Shown here one piece after another: positions 7,955 to 15,889 of a DNA stretch of 64,000 nucleotides. The stretch spans positions 50,883 through 114,882 of the forward strand of contig UEIF01000056.1 of assembly GCA_900468805.1 (NCBI GenBank), in the 5' to 3' direction. The DNA comes from Hyphomicrobiales bacterium (GTDB lineage Bacteria > Pseudomonadota > Alphaproteobacteria > Rhizobiales > Rhizobiaceae). The position numbers were made by a program, and so were the translations under genes. A model generated the notes under the pieces. The model had not been told where the DNA came from and did no database searches. It worked only from the letters and a program-made list of their open reading frames with translations. The first letter of the stretch is position 1; every line of letters starts with the position of its first letter.

Positions 7955-8710
7955 TTAGGCGGCCATCATCGACCGTGAAAGCCAGTCGTGAAACGTCAAA
8001 CTTCCGGCAAGAGCATCCGCTCCCGGCAGAAGTGTTGTCCTGGCAAGCTCGACGCCGAAGTATGGTGCTTCGGGATCGATTGCGATCGACCGAGGATCTT
8101 CCGTCACGGTCAGTATCTCGCGCGCCAATTGGTCAAGCTGGACGGATTCCGGGCCGGCGATTTCTACGATGTCATTGTGGGGCGACCCGACTATGATCCG
8201 GGATATCAGGGTCGAAGCCTCGTCCGCTGCGATCGGTCTCATCAGGGCAGGCGACAGCCGAAATTCATTGGTCTCGGCTGCCGAGCTGATGATCCCGTCG
8301 AAGAACTCGAAGAACTGCGCAGATCGAACGATGGTGTAAGGCAGACCGGACGCCCTTATGAGATTTTCCTGCACCATTTTTGCTCGAAAGTAGTCGTTTT
8401 CGACCAGGCGATCCGCCGCGACGACCGACAGAGCAAGGTAATGGCTGACGCCCGCTTCCTTTGCTGCCGCCAGCAGGTTCTTTCCCGCCTGCTTGAAGAA
8501 GCCGAGCGCGTTGGAATCTCCGAACGAGCCGGAATTCGTAACGTCGATCATCACGTCCGTATCGGCTAACGCAGCCTTCAACCCTTCGCCGGTATAGGCA
8601 TCGACGCCCGTACTCGCCGAAGCGCCACTAACGGACTGGCCGGCCCGTTCCAGTTCGCGAACGATCTTGGATCCCATCATCCCGCTCGCACCAACCACCG
8701 TAATTTTCAT
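7955..8710 (-). CDS. NAD(P)-binding atypical SDR (NmrA-like)
   Basis: A 251-residue Rossmann protein of the atypical SDR/NmrA-like group: GASGMMGSK nucleotide-binding loop at residues 7-15, then a TNSGSF segment and an FFEFF segment. No YxxxK pair is in the usual place. Start: ATG at 8710, with GGAGA 7 bases upstream; earlier in-frame codons lack a ribosome site. It is a paralogue of the 10452 protein (shared GEGL, LALSVV, RAKMVQE and AQFFEF blocks). Its role is unknown; family members act as reductases or redox-sensing regulators. Confidence 0.85.
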   Translation of the reverse strand: MKITVVGASGMMGSKIVRELERAGQSVSGASASTGVDAYTGEGLKAALADTDVMIDVTNSGSFGDSNALGFFKQAGKNLLAAAKEAGVSHYLALSVVAADRLVENDYFRAKMVQENLIRASGLPYTIVRSAQFFEFFDGIISSAAETNEFRLSPALMRPIAADEASTLISRIIVGSPHNDIVEIAGPESVQLDQLAREILTVTEDPRSIAIDPEAPYFGVELARTTLLPGADALAGSLTFHDWLSRSMMAA

Positions 8711-8773
8711 CTCAAGTCTCCGGGATATGACTGACATGTTTGAGAGGATAGCCGTTTCCGGGATTGGATCGAT

Positions 8774-8788
8774 AAAACGAAGTTTTGG
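8774..8788. promoter_or_regulatory. AAAC-N4-GTTT-like box
   Basis: AAAC at 8775-8778, spacer GAAG, right half TTTT followed by GG (one mismatch). It is about 65 bases upstream of the minus-strand NAD(P)-binding gene starting at 8710. Confidence 0.35.
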
Positions 8789-8990
8789 GTTGACCCCGAA
8801 GCAGGGCGTGGAGCTGGGAGATCGCTGGCGCCTATGAACGAATGTCCGTGTGACGTCGCAAGCTGCCTTTGCAAAGGATGGCATATTCCGCCCCGTCGCC
8901 TCTCCCTATCGGTTCATGTCCATTGTGAGGCTCGTTACGTAAGTTCTCTATTTACGAAAACCGTGCGCTTTCAGGAGGATAGGCTCAACG

Positions 8991-9005
8991 CAAACGAAGG
9001 TTTGG
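8991..9005. promoter_or_regulatory. AAAC-N4-GTTT box (perfect)
   Basis: CAAACGAAGGTTTGG: both half-sites perfect, flanks C and GG. It is about 450 bases upstream of the 9451 regulator, so the transcript it controls is unclear; an unannotated small RNA ending at the 9180 hairpin is possible. Confidence 0.45.
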
Positions 9006-9179
9006 CAAACGAAAGGTAGGGATGTCAGGCGCTGGGTCGACCGGTATCTGAGCAATCGTGGGCCGTGTTAACCGGACACGATGGAGATGATGAACGCAGG
9101 GCTTTTTTCGGTTTCATCCTGCGGCCAACGAAATGGCAGCCGAGCGTCCAACCCATCCGGCCTATGTCGTCGAGCAGGC

Positions 9180-9207
9180 AAAACCGGCAGCGTTTGCTGC
9201 CGGTTTT
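9180..9207. terminator. Bidirectional terminator-like hairpin
   Basis: AAAACCGGCAGC (9180-9191), loop GTTT, GCTGCCGGTTTT (9196-9207): a perfect 12-bp stem with an A-run on one side and a T-run on the other. It stands about 175 bases after the perfect box at 8991 with no recognised gene between. Confidence 0.65.
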
Positions 9208-9450
9208 GTTTGGCTTTGGAGATCACGAACACAGCTTCCGGCGCACACTGGAGCGAGCGATGGTAAACCAAGGTGTATCGTCCGCCGGCGCGTCTTCTAT
9301 GTTATCGGTTGGCGTCTTGTTGAGAAGGCTGGCACCATGCAGGCCGGCACTACGATCTTTTTCGGGTTGGCGACCGAAAGCCGGCATAGGGCAGGCAGAG
9401 AGATAGGCGGGTTCAACCGCCGGAATCTCTGGTAGCAAAGAGGTAATTCG

Positions 9451-10089
9451 ATGCAAAACGCTCAGGTAAAGACGGACAGGAGCGCCGAGCCGATCGTTTA
9501 CGTCGTCGATGATGATGCAGAGATGCGCAGCGCCCTTCTGGACCTCTTCACTGTCACCAACAAACGCGCGTCAGCCTTTCCAAACGGCCTGGAATTTCTC
9601 AAATTGGCAGACGTCAACGCAGCCGGCTGCATTGTCGTGGATCTGCGGATGCCGGGGGGCACGGGCCTCGATCTTCAAAGCCAGCTTCTAGCCTTGGGCT
9701 GCAAGCTGCCGCTTATATTCCTCACGGCCCACGCCGACGTTCCCACAAGCGTTAAGGCGATGAAGGCCGGCGCGACCGATTTCATCACCAAGCCCTTCGT
9801 CAACCAGGTTCTCCTTGATGCTGTCGATCATGCGATCAGGTTGGATGACGAGCGCCGCAAGTTGCGAGAAGAATTGAAACGCGTTCAAACGCTTGCCGAT
9901 AGCCTCACTCCGAGGGAGCAGGAGGTCATGCATGCGGTGGCGAGCGGTTTGATGAACAAGCAGGTCGCCTATCAGCTCGGCATCAGCGAAATGACGGTCA
10001 AGCTTCATCGCATGAGCCTCATGCGCAAGATGCAGTGCCGGTCGCTGGCGGATCTGGTGCGCAAGGTCGAGCAGCTTCAGCGGGGTTAA
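9451..10089 (+). CDS. FixJ/StyR-type response regulator (third)
   Basis: A 212-residue regulator. Receiver: acidic cluster DDD 20-22, phospho-acceptor D64 in VVDLRMPGG, Thr in FLTAHAD, Lys in ITKPF. Helix-turn-helix: SLTPREQEVMHAVASGLMNKQVAYQLGISEMTVKLHR (given in parts: LTPREQEV, GLMNKQVA, MTVKLHR). This is the copy closest to the StyR/TodT consensus of the three. Start: ATG at 9451 after AGAGGT. No receiver-only gene follows it. No adjacent kinase is present. Confidence 0.93.
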   Translation: MQNAQVKTDRSAEPIVYVVDDDAEMRSALLDLFTVTNKRASAFPNGLEFLKLADVNAAGCIVVDLRMPGGTGLDLQSQLLALGCKLPLIFLTAHADVPTSVKAMKAGATDFITKPFVNQVLLDAVDHAIRLDDERRKLREELKRVQTLADSLTPREQEVMHAVASGLMNKQVAYQLGISEMTVKLHRMSLMRKMQCRSLADLVRKVEQLQRG

Positions 10090-10451
10090 AACCTCCGTGC
10101 CCTGCGATCGAATCGAACCGCTATCCCAAGACGGGCCAGACAGGCTGCGACTGTATCAGCGGTTTTGCGGGCAGGTGGGTTTGTGGACGCCAAGTTCCGA
10201 TAAGGCGCGCTTTGCTGCTGCTCGTTTAGTCGGGCATTTTCTGCTGGATCCTTACTCAATCGCGTGGGTCGCCAGCTGATCCCCAACATACGTTTGGGTA
10301 TGCGTCCGACGATAATCGCTTAGGCTTACATTCTGGCTGCTGCTGCAGCGCTGGGTTTGGACGGAGCTGGCCTGAACTAACAAGCCGCGCCGACTTGCCC
10401 CCGCAGCGCGGTGTTCTTCGAACTCTCTAGTACAGCAAAAAGGAGCAGATC
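10090..10451. other. Intergenic region with one box
   Basis: No gene supported. It carries the box at 10283-10297, about 155 bases before the next start. Confidence 0.4.
10283..10297. promoter_or_regulatory. AAAC-N4-GTTT-like box
   Basis: CCAACATACGTTTGG: CAAC left half, perfect right half. Like the 7334 site it sits in the context CCCCAAC-N4-GTTTGGG, upstream of a plus-strand gene. Confidence 0.4.
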
Positions 10452-11213
10452 ATGAAAATCGTCGTCATCGGGGGAACCGGCCTCATCGGTTCAAAGCTTG
10501 TCAAACGCCTCCAGGCAAAGAGCCACGAGACTATTGCCGCATCTCCCGCCTCCGGCGTCAATACGATCACCGGCGAAGGCCTTGCAGACGTTCTTAAGGG
10601 AGCGCAGGTTGTTGTGGACCTCTCCAATTCCCCGTCTTTCGAAGACAAGGCAGTGATGGACTTCTTCCAGACCGCGGGTCGCAACATCGCGTCTGCCGAA
10701 GCGGCCGCCGGCGTGAAGCACCATGTCGCTCTGTCCGTTGTCGGTACCGAGCGCCTTCCGGAGAGCGGCTACATGCGCGCCAAGCTTGCTCAGGAGACGA
10801 TCATCAAGGAATCCAAGATTCCGTATTCCCTGGTTCACTCAACGCAGTTTTTCGAATTCATGTTCGGCATCGCTCAGTCCGGCGTGCAGGGTGACAAGGT
10901 TCACCTTTCGCCGGCGATGATGCAACCGATCTTCTCGGATGATGTTGCCGACGCGCTCGTTGATGTCGTTTTAGGCGAACCGCTGAATGCCACCGTCGAA
11001 ATCGCCGGCCCGGAACCGATCAAGATTGCCGATGCCGTCACTCGCTATATGCGGCAGATCGGCGACAAGCGCGAGGTTGTCGCCGATGACCAGACCCGCT
11101 ATTTCGGCGCTTTGTTGAAGTCTGAATCTCTTATGCCCGGCAGCCAAGTGCGGATCGGCAAGACGCGCTACTCCGAGTGGGTCAAGACGGCGACGCCGCC
11201 TCCGGGGCACTGA
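10452..11213 (+). CDS. NAD(P)-binding atypical SDR (NmrA-like), paralogue of the 8710 gene
   Basis: A 253-residue Rossmann protein with GGTGLIGSK at residues 7-15 and the same block order as the 7955-8710 protein (TGEGL, VALSVV, RAKLAQE, TQFFEF, AGPE). Start: ATG at 10452, 7 bases after AAGGAG. It is a single-gene unit closed by the terminator at 11242-11265. The substrate is unknown; the family includes NAD(P)H-dependent quinone-type reductases and non-catalytic NADP sensors. Confidence 0.88.
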   Translation: MKIVVIGGTGLIGSKLVKRLQAKSHETIAASPASGVNTITGEGLADVLKGAQVVVDLSNSPSFEDKAVMDFFQTAGRNIASAEAAAGVKHHVALSVVGTERLPESGYMRAKLAQETIIKESKIPYSLVHSTQFFEFMFGIAQSGVQGDKVHLSPAMMQPIFSDDVADALVDVVLGEPLNATVEIAGPEPIKIADAVTRYMRQIGDKREVVADDQTRYFGALLKSESLMPGSQVRIGKTRYSEWVKTATPPPGH

Positions 11214-11241
11214 TCGGACATCAAATTCCGCATAGAAATAG

Positions 11242-11265
11242 TCAAAGCCCCGAAAGGGGCTTTGA
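11242..11265 (+). terminator. Rho-independent terminator
   Basis: TCAAAGCCCC (11242-11251), GAAA tetraloop, GGGGCTTTGA (11256-11265), then a short T-run. It ends the 10452 gene. Confidence 0.8.
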
Positions 11266-11318
11266 TCGTTTTCGGCAAATGGATTGTGGGTCGAAGGCTC
11301 ATTGCCACGCAGTCTCAA

Positions 11319-11341
11319 AGGGGCGCCTCAACGGCGCCCCT
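11319..11341 (-). terminator. Terminator hairpin for the minus-strand hydrolase
   Basis: AGGGGCGCC (11319-11327) and GGCGCCCCT (11333-11341), 5-base loop. It lies just past the stop of the 11347-12321 gene, with TTGAG following on the minus strand. Confidence 0.65.
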
Positions 11342-11346
11342 CGGCA

Positions 11347-12321
11347 TCAGGCCTTGAAGAAGCTCAGCAGATCCGCATTGACGACGTCGGCATGCGTTGT
11401 CGCCATGCCATGCGGCAGCCCCTTGTAGATCTTCAGCGTGGCATTCTTCAGCAGCTTTGCCGAAAGCGGTGCGGAATCGGCGATCGGGACAATCTGGTCG
11501 TCGTCGCCGTGCATGACGAAGGTCGGCACTTCGATCGACTTGAGATCTTCGGTGAAGTCCGTTTCCGAAAATGCCTTGATGCCGTCGTAATGGGGCTTGG
11601 CGCCGCCGCCCATGCCCTGTCGCCACCAATTCTGGACGATCGCCTGCGATACCTGGGCGCCCGGGCGATTGAAGCTGTAGAACGGGCCGCTGGCGAGGTC
11701 TATGTAGAACTGCGACCTGTTTGCCGCTAGCGCTGCGCGCAGACCGTCAAAGACTTCGATCGGCAAGCCGCCTGGATTGGCTGGCGTCTTGACCATGATC
11801 GGCGGGACGGCGCCGATGAGGACGAGCTTGGCAACCCGACCCGTGCCGTGACGCGCGACATAATGCGTTGCCTCGCCGCCGCCGGTTGAATGGCCGACAT
11901 GGATCGCATTGCGAAGATCGAGGTGCTGGACGACGGCTGCGGCGTCAGCTGCATAGTGGTCCATGTCGTGACCGTCGCTGTCCTGGCTGGAGCGACCGTG
12001 GCCACGGCGGTCATGCGCAATGACGCGATAGCCCTTTCCGAGGAAGAAAAGCATCTGGTTATCCCAGTCGTCGGCGCTGAGCGGCCAGCCGTGGTGGAAG
12101 ACGACCGGCTGAGCATCCTTCGGACCCCAATCCTTGTAGAAGATCTGGGTGCCGTCTTTCGTGGTGACGTATTCATTGCTCATGGCATGTTCTTCCTTCG
12201 ATTTCTTTGGCTCGTCGGCCATTGCGGGTGGAGAAAATTTCAATGTTGCGGCAGCGACTGCAAGTGTTATCGCTCCTGTCATCGTATCTCGGCGCGTCGG
12301 CCGAAATTGTTTCGGGTCCAT
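11347..12321 (-). CDS. Non-haem chloroperoxidase/arylesterase-type hydrolase, probably Tat-exported
   Basis: A 324-residue alpha/beta hydrolase. The N-terminus has a twin-arginine-like signal (TRRDTMTG at 9-16, hydrophobic stretch to about 35), and the mature domain starts near residue 48. Triad: Ser145 in GHSTGGG, acid in HGDDDQ (about 267), His304 in LPHGM; oxyanion HHGWP. It matches the cofactor-free haloperoxidase/arylesterase family; physiological substrates are usually esters. An internal Met (residue 47) would give a cytoplasmic form starting MSNEYVTT, the length more common in the family. The start and location are therefore uncertain; the family call is strong. Confidence 0.9.
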   Translation of the reverse strand: MDPKQFRPTRRDTMTGAITLAVAAATLKFSPPAMADEPKKSKEEHAMSNEYVTTKDGTQIFYKDWGPKDAQPVVFHHGWPLSADDWDNQMLFFLGKGYRVIAHDRRGHGRSSQDSDGHDMDHYAADAAAVVQHLDLRNAIHVGHSTGGGEATHYVARHGTGRVAKLVLIGAVPPIMVKTPANPGGLPIEVFDGLRAALAANRSQFYIDLASGPFYSFNRPGAQVSQAIVQNWWRQGMGGGAKPHYDGIKAFSETDFTEDLKSIEVPTFVMHGDDDQIVPIADSAPLSAKLLKNATLKIYKGLPHGMATTHADVVNADLLSFFKA

Positions 12322-12689
12322 ATAAGTATCCTTATTTCGAGATGCTTCATAAGCGCCTTGAAAGGCTCGTTTCTGGAGAGGTATCGCCGCCGAGCCAAGC
12401 CTGAGAACGCTACCCTTTGTGTGGATTGTGGGAAGCTATACTTCCGTTTCATTGCGGCTGTTGCACGCATGAAGAACTGGCTTGCGCCCCAAAGGGATTT
12501 GAAGACCGTCGTTTCAGGGCCATCATAAACGTGCAAATTTTCCGGTTAAACCTAAACGGACGTTTGATCGTCCAATCGGCGCGTTTCGACTATCAACCGG
12601 AGAGGGGCGTCGTTCACGACAGAAACATCGCAATTCATTGTTACAACTGACTGACCCGTGCCCCGTCGCGTTGCCAGACGGAGAAACCC
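12322..12689. other. Divergent intergenic region
   Basis: It lies between the hydrolase (minus) and the OmpR-type regulator (plus). No gene supported. It holds a perfect AAAC-N4-GTTT box at 12552-12567 and a near match at 12503-12514 (AGAC-CGTC-GTTT). Confidence 0.4.
12552..12567. promoter_or_regulatory. AAAC-N4-GTTT box (perfect)
   Basis: CTAAACGGACGTTTGA. It is about 125 bases before the OmpR-type gene at 12690 and about 230 bases before the divergent hydrolase, so it could serve either. Confidence 0.45.
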
Positions 12690-13415
12690 ATGCAGCATGT
12701 CCTCGTTGTCGATGACGATCACTCTGCACGCAGTCTCATCAGTGATTATCTCGTGCAGCAGGCGTTTCGCGTCACTGCGGTCAGCAGTGGTGACGAACTG
12801 CAGAGCGTGATCTCAATGGATATAGTCGATGCATTCGTCATTGATGTGAGCCTCGAGGGAGAGGACGCCCTTGAGATCGTGCAGCAACTTGTGAGCCTTT
12901 CGACAGCGCCGGTTATCATCACCAGCGCCGACCGCATCGAGGAGGCCGACAAGGTGCTGGGGTTCGAGTTTGGCGCCAGCGATTATATAACCAAGCCGTT
13001 TGGGCTGCGAGAATTCCTGGCGCGGCTCAAGGCAGCCATGCGGGTGAGGCCCGCGCCCGAGGCCGGCCGGGAGCGCCGGACCTATATGTTCGGCGACTGG
13101 ACGCTCTCCATGCATCAGCGAGCGCTTATCCGACCGGATGTCGGTGAGACGAAACTGACTGCTGCAGAATTCAATCTTCTCGTCGCATTCCTGAACGCAC
13201 CAAAACAGGTCCTGTCCCGTGAGCGGTTGCTTGCGGCGAGCCGTGTTCACTCTGAGGAAGTCTTCGATCGAAGCATTGATGCGCTGATCCTGCGCCTGCG
13301 ACGAAAGCTGGAAACCGAGCCGTCAAAACCGAGCCTGATCAAGACCGCACGCGGAAGCGGCTATATTCTGGATTGCAGCGTCACGGTGGACGAGCGGCCG
13401 AGGCTCAAACGATAA
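12690..13415 (+). CDS. OmpR-family response regulator
   Basis: A 241-residue regulator. Receiver with DDD 8-10, phospho-acceptor D52 (VIDVSLEG), Ser/Thr in IITSAD, Lys in ITKPFG. The C-terminal winged-helix domain (about 135-230) has LTAAEFNLL, RERLLAASR, IDALILRLRRKL and GSGYIL. It binds DNA as a phosphorylated dimer, typically at direct repeats. No kinase gene is adjacent. The nucleotide cyclase gene is convergent 23 bases downstream. Confidence 0.93.
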   Translation: MQHVLVVDDDHSARSLISDYLVQQAFRVTAVSSGDELQSVISMDIVDAFVIDVSLEGEDALEIVQQLVSLSTAPVIITSADRIEEADKVLGFEFGASDYITKPFGLREFLARLKAAMRVRPAPEAGRERRTYMFGDWTLSMHQRALIRPDVGETKLTAAEFNLLVAFLNAPKQVLSRERLLAASRVHSEEVFDRSIDALILRLRRKLETEPSKPSLIKTARGSGYILDCSVTVDERPRLKR

Positions 13416-13437
13416 GCCCGCCCTTTGCCGCCTGATG

Positions 13438-14619
13438 TCAGCGCCTGGTCGGTGGAAGACGCAGTGCGTGAACCTCGACAGGTTGTTCGAAACCCCTGAG
13501 GTTATAGGGACCAAGCCATTCCGTCTGGTCAGCACAGCCGGCCATTCTTACAAAATCCGCTGATATCAGGACGGGGTGCTGCAGTTCCTTCGTCAAAGCC
13601 TCCAGGCGGGAGGCGATGTTCACCGCCGGGCCGATCACGGTAAAATCCAGTCTCTTTTTGGAGCCGATATTGCCGTACATGACCTCTCCAAGGTGAATGC
13701 CCGTGCCGTAGCGGACCTCGTATCCGAGAGCTGTTTCCTGAAGCCGTTTGATCGCCTCCTGCGCCTCGAAGACGGCTTGCAGGAGATCACTACAGGCGTC
13801 AGCCTGCTCCAGGGGAAAGACCGCCAGCAGGCCGTCCCCCATGAACTTGAGGATTTCGCCGCCATGCCTTTCGATCGGATCGGCGATGGCATCGAAATAC
13901 TGGTTCAGGATGGAGATAACCTCGTCGCGGGGCCGGCGATCGGACAGCTTCGTAAAGTTTCTGAGATCACAGATCATGATTGCGGCATTTACCGACACGC
14001 CGCTCCCGCGCGTCGTTGCTCCATCCAGAATCTGTTCGCCGGCGTGCGGGCCGACATAGGTTTGCAGCAGCGTCAGGGCCAGCTGGTTCTTGAGGCGAAT
14101 TTCGCTGACCAGCGAGAATAGCGGAAGGATCTCGCGGAAGAGCGCGATTTCCTCGTCCGTAAATCCGCCCGGCTCGCTCGTCGAAAACGTCGCAAGGTGT
14201 CTCTTGCCCTGGGTATGGTCGATCGGCCAGGCAATGTAATCGGTGTGGCCTTCCGCCTTCAATTCTTCGAAGACAGAAAATTGATGCGGTCCGTAGATCT
14301 GAAGCCGCTGCCGGATTTCGACGCCGCTCTTGATGACGACACGAAACGGACTTCTGAGAAAAGCATCGGTCGCCTCGACATCGTAACCGATCGTGGTGAT
14401 ATCCGCTTGCCCGTGATCCTTGACCCAGACGACCCGCGTGCCGAGCCATTGGGGATGGTGAACGCGAAGATGAAGACTGGCGCGGCTCAAAGCGACGCCG
14501 CACGAAACGAGACGATCACACAATTGCAGAAATATCGGCTCGATCTGCAGCTCGTCTCGAACGCCCGATATCAGCCAGCTTATGAGAGAATGGCGGTTGG
14601 CGCTGTCAAGATTATGCAT
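13438..14619 (-). CDS. Class III adenylate/guanylate cyclase
   Basis: A 393-residue soluble cyclase. The N-terminal half (about 1-190) is a sensor-like region of no obvious family. The cyclase homology domain (about 205-385) has the metal-binding Asp in IMICDLRNFTKLSD, a second Asp in FMGDGLLAVF, and LDFTVIGPAVNIASRLE with the transition-state Asn/Arg. It should make cAMP from ATP; guanylate specificity cannot be excluded by eye. The Lys-Arg before LDFT fits purine recognition. A cyclic-nucleotide-binding channel gene lies 1.3 kb away, which suggests a local cAMP output. Confidence 0.9.
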   Translation of the reverse strand: MHNLDSANRHSLISWLISGVRDELQIEPIFLQLCDRLVSCGVALSRASLHLRVHHPQWLGTRVVWVKDHGQADITTIGYDVEATDAFLRSPFRVVIKSGVEIRQRLQIYGPHQFSVFEELKAEGHTDYIAWPIDHTQGKRHLATFSTSEPGGFTDEEIALFREILPLFSLVSEIRLKNQLALTLLQTYVGPHAGEQILDGATTRGSGVSVNAAIMICDLRNFTKLSDRRPRDEVISILNQYFDAIADPIERHGGEILKFMGDGLLAVFPLEQADACSDLLQAVFEAQEAIKRLQETALGYEVRYGTGIHLGEVMYGNIGSKKRLDFTVIGPAVNIASRLEALTKELQHPVLISADFVRMAGCADQTEWLGPYNLRGFEQPVEVHALRLPPTRR

Positions 14620-14761
14620 TTTGCTCCTCGTTCACCCGCAGCGCTTTTGCTGGGCCGAAGCGCCCACCCGACATCGTGCTCAACACCTTGATTCTTTTCA
14701 GCCGCGTCAATGGTGAGCATAGTGATGAATGGTTCCTCAGTCCCGAGCGAAATGATCAGGA

Positions 14762-15133
14762 TCAGCGCCGTGCGGCGGAGGCTATGAATTCCATCAGATC
14801 CTTGGAGTTCAATGGCTTTTCCAAAAAGGCGGCTGCGCCCGATAATCTCGCGGCCGTTTCGGTGCGGTTGTCGGCAGAGGAGGTCATGATGCAAACCGGC
14901 GGGCCACCGTTCCGGACCACGGCAGAAAGCAGGCCCAGTCCGCTGGTGCCGGGCATTCTCACATCGGCTAATACACAATGCACACGATGCATATCGCCGG
15001 AATTCAGGAAGGCGTCCGCGGACGTATAGGTCCGGCTTTCAATGCCGGTCGTTTCGAAGAGATCCTTGAGCGATTCCAAGAGAAACTGATCGTCGTCTAT
15101 GATCGCGATTGTGGTTTTTTGCTCGGACTGCAT
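14762..15133 (-). CDS. Single-domain response regulator (receiver only)
   Basis: A 123-residue receiver: acidic DDD 13-15, phospho-acceptor D57 in VLADVRMPG, Thr/Ser in CIMTSSAD, Lys in FLEKPLN. No output domain. Start: ATG at 15133, 5 bases after AGAGG; longer in-frame starts lack homology. It is related to the 1658 receiver (same LADVRMPG-SG context) and lies 142 bases upstream of the cyclase on the same strand. It might therefore pass phosphate signals to the cyclase or share its transcript; this is inference. Confidence 0.88.
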   Translation of the reverse strand: MQSEQKTTIAIIDDDQFLLESLKDLFETTGIESRTYTSADAFLNSGDMHRVHCVLADVRMPGTSGLGLLSAVVRNGGPPVCIMTSSADNRTETAARLSGAAAFLEKPLNSKDLMEFIASAARR

Positions 15134-15370
15134 CAGGCCTCTGACAATATAGAGCCGGTCATCCGGCATTTTGTGGACATTGGTACGCCTTATAAATCGC
15201 AGGCATCGATGGAAATCAAAAACACATCTTTTTTCAAGATGTGCACGGGTCCATTCGTCAGGCTCCCGACATCGTTTATGCCAATGGAAGCCCGAGCGAC
15301 GGTCTATTTCCCATGAGACATCCCCTCCCAAGTCTGCATCCTATGGTAACAAACAATGGCCGCCTTTCAA

Positions 15371-15386
15371 CTAAACCGAAGTTTGT
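15371..15386. promoter_or_regulatory. AAAC-N4-GTTT box (perfect)
   Basis: CTAAACCGAAGTTTGT. It is about 240 bases upstream of the minus-strand receiver gene (start 15133). The TAG of the fragment at 15371-15556 lies inside it. Confidence 0.45.
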
Positions 15387-15556
15387 CTCCCCTCAGAGAG
15401 TGATTTAAGATCCGCAACAAAGTCAGCCAGGTTTTCAATCGTCGTGGTGATGTGCATAAAAGTTGCTGGGACGGTGGGTGGCGGCAGCCCGATGGATTCG
15501 TACGTCAGGGCTGTCGAACAATGGATAGCAGGCTTCGTGTCAAGCCCACCCTTGAT
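15371..15556 (-). pseudogene. Orphan 3' gene fragment (61 codons, no start)
   Basis: An open frame from just after a TAA (15557-15559) to a TAG (15371-15373). It reads like real protein: IHCSTALTYESIGLPPPTVP, then FMHITTTIENLADFVADL. There is no start codon in a sensible place; the internal ATG would give only 28 residues and has no ribosome site. Codon choice matches the genome. It looks like the C-terminal end of a lost enzyme. I do not recognise the family. Confidence 0.45.
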
Positions 15557-15889
15557 TTAGTAGTCACGCGGACTGGTGAGTGACTATGCTATGTGTCGTG
15601 CACTGCCCAAGGCCCGATCATGCTTCTCCTTTATAACGGTGGATTTTCCTGAGACACGGCGAGAGTCAGTATCCTACTGAATCTGCTGGAACTACCAATC
15701 GAACTCTGAGCTCTCGATCTCGATGCGGGCGAAACCAAGATGCGCCAGCGGAATTTCTGAGAACCCGGGGTCGGGCTAAGCCCGACAGGAGCGAGCTCGA
15801 AAGCTGTCTCTTTGCGACTATCCGGTCGCTGCGTACCAAGCAGAAGCGTAGGTGCGGCTGCCTCTGCCTTTTATCGATGAGAAAACTGG

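Larger units (their letters stand above)
8711..9450. other. Long intergenic region with two boxes and a hairpin
   Basis: 740 bases without a supported gene. It holds AAAC-N4-GTTT boxes at 8774-8788 and 8991-9005 and a perfect 12-bp hairpin at 9180-9207. The overlapping open frames at 9065-9435 have no ribosome site and no recognisable product. Confidence 0.4.
15134..15889. other. Long divergent intergenic region
   Basis: It lies between the receiver (minus) and the MscS gene (plus). It contains the coding-like fragment 15371-15556, whose stop codon overlaps a perfect AAAC-N4-GTTT box, and a small palindromic hairpin near 15768-15785 (TCGGGCT/AGCCCGA). The remainder holds no recognisable gene. 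Confidence 0.4.

Noticed and set aside
9065..9435. Two overlapping plus-strand open frames of about 100 codons
   Set aside because: No ribosome site, no hydrophobic or motif pattern, and both run through the perfect hairpin at 9180-9207.
12503..12514. AGAC-CGTC-GTTT near the perfect 12552 box
   Set aside because: One half-site mismatch and irregular flanks; too weak to list as an independent site.
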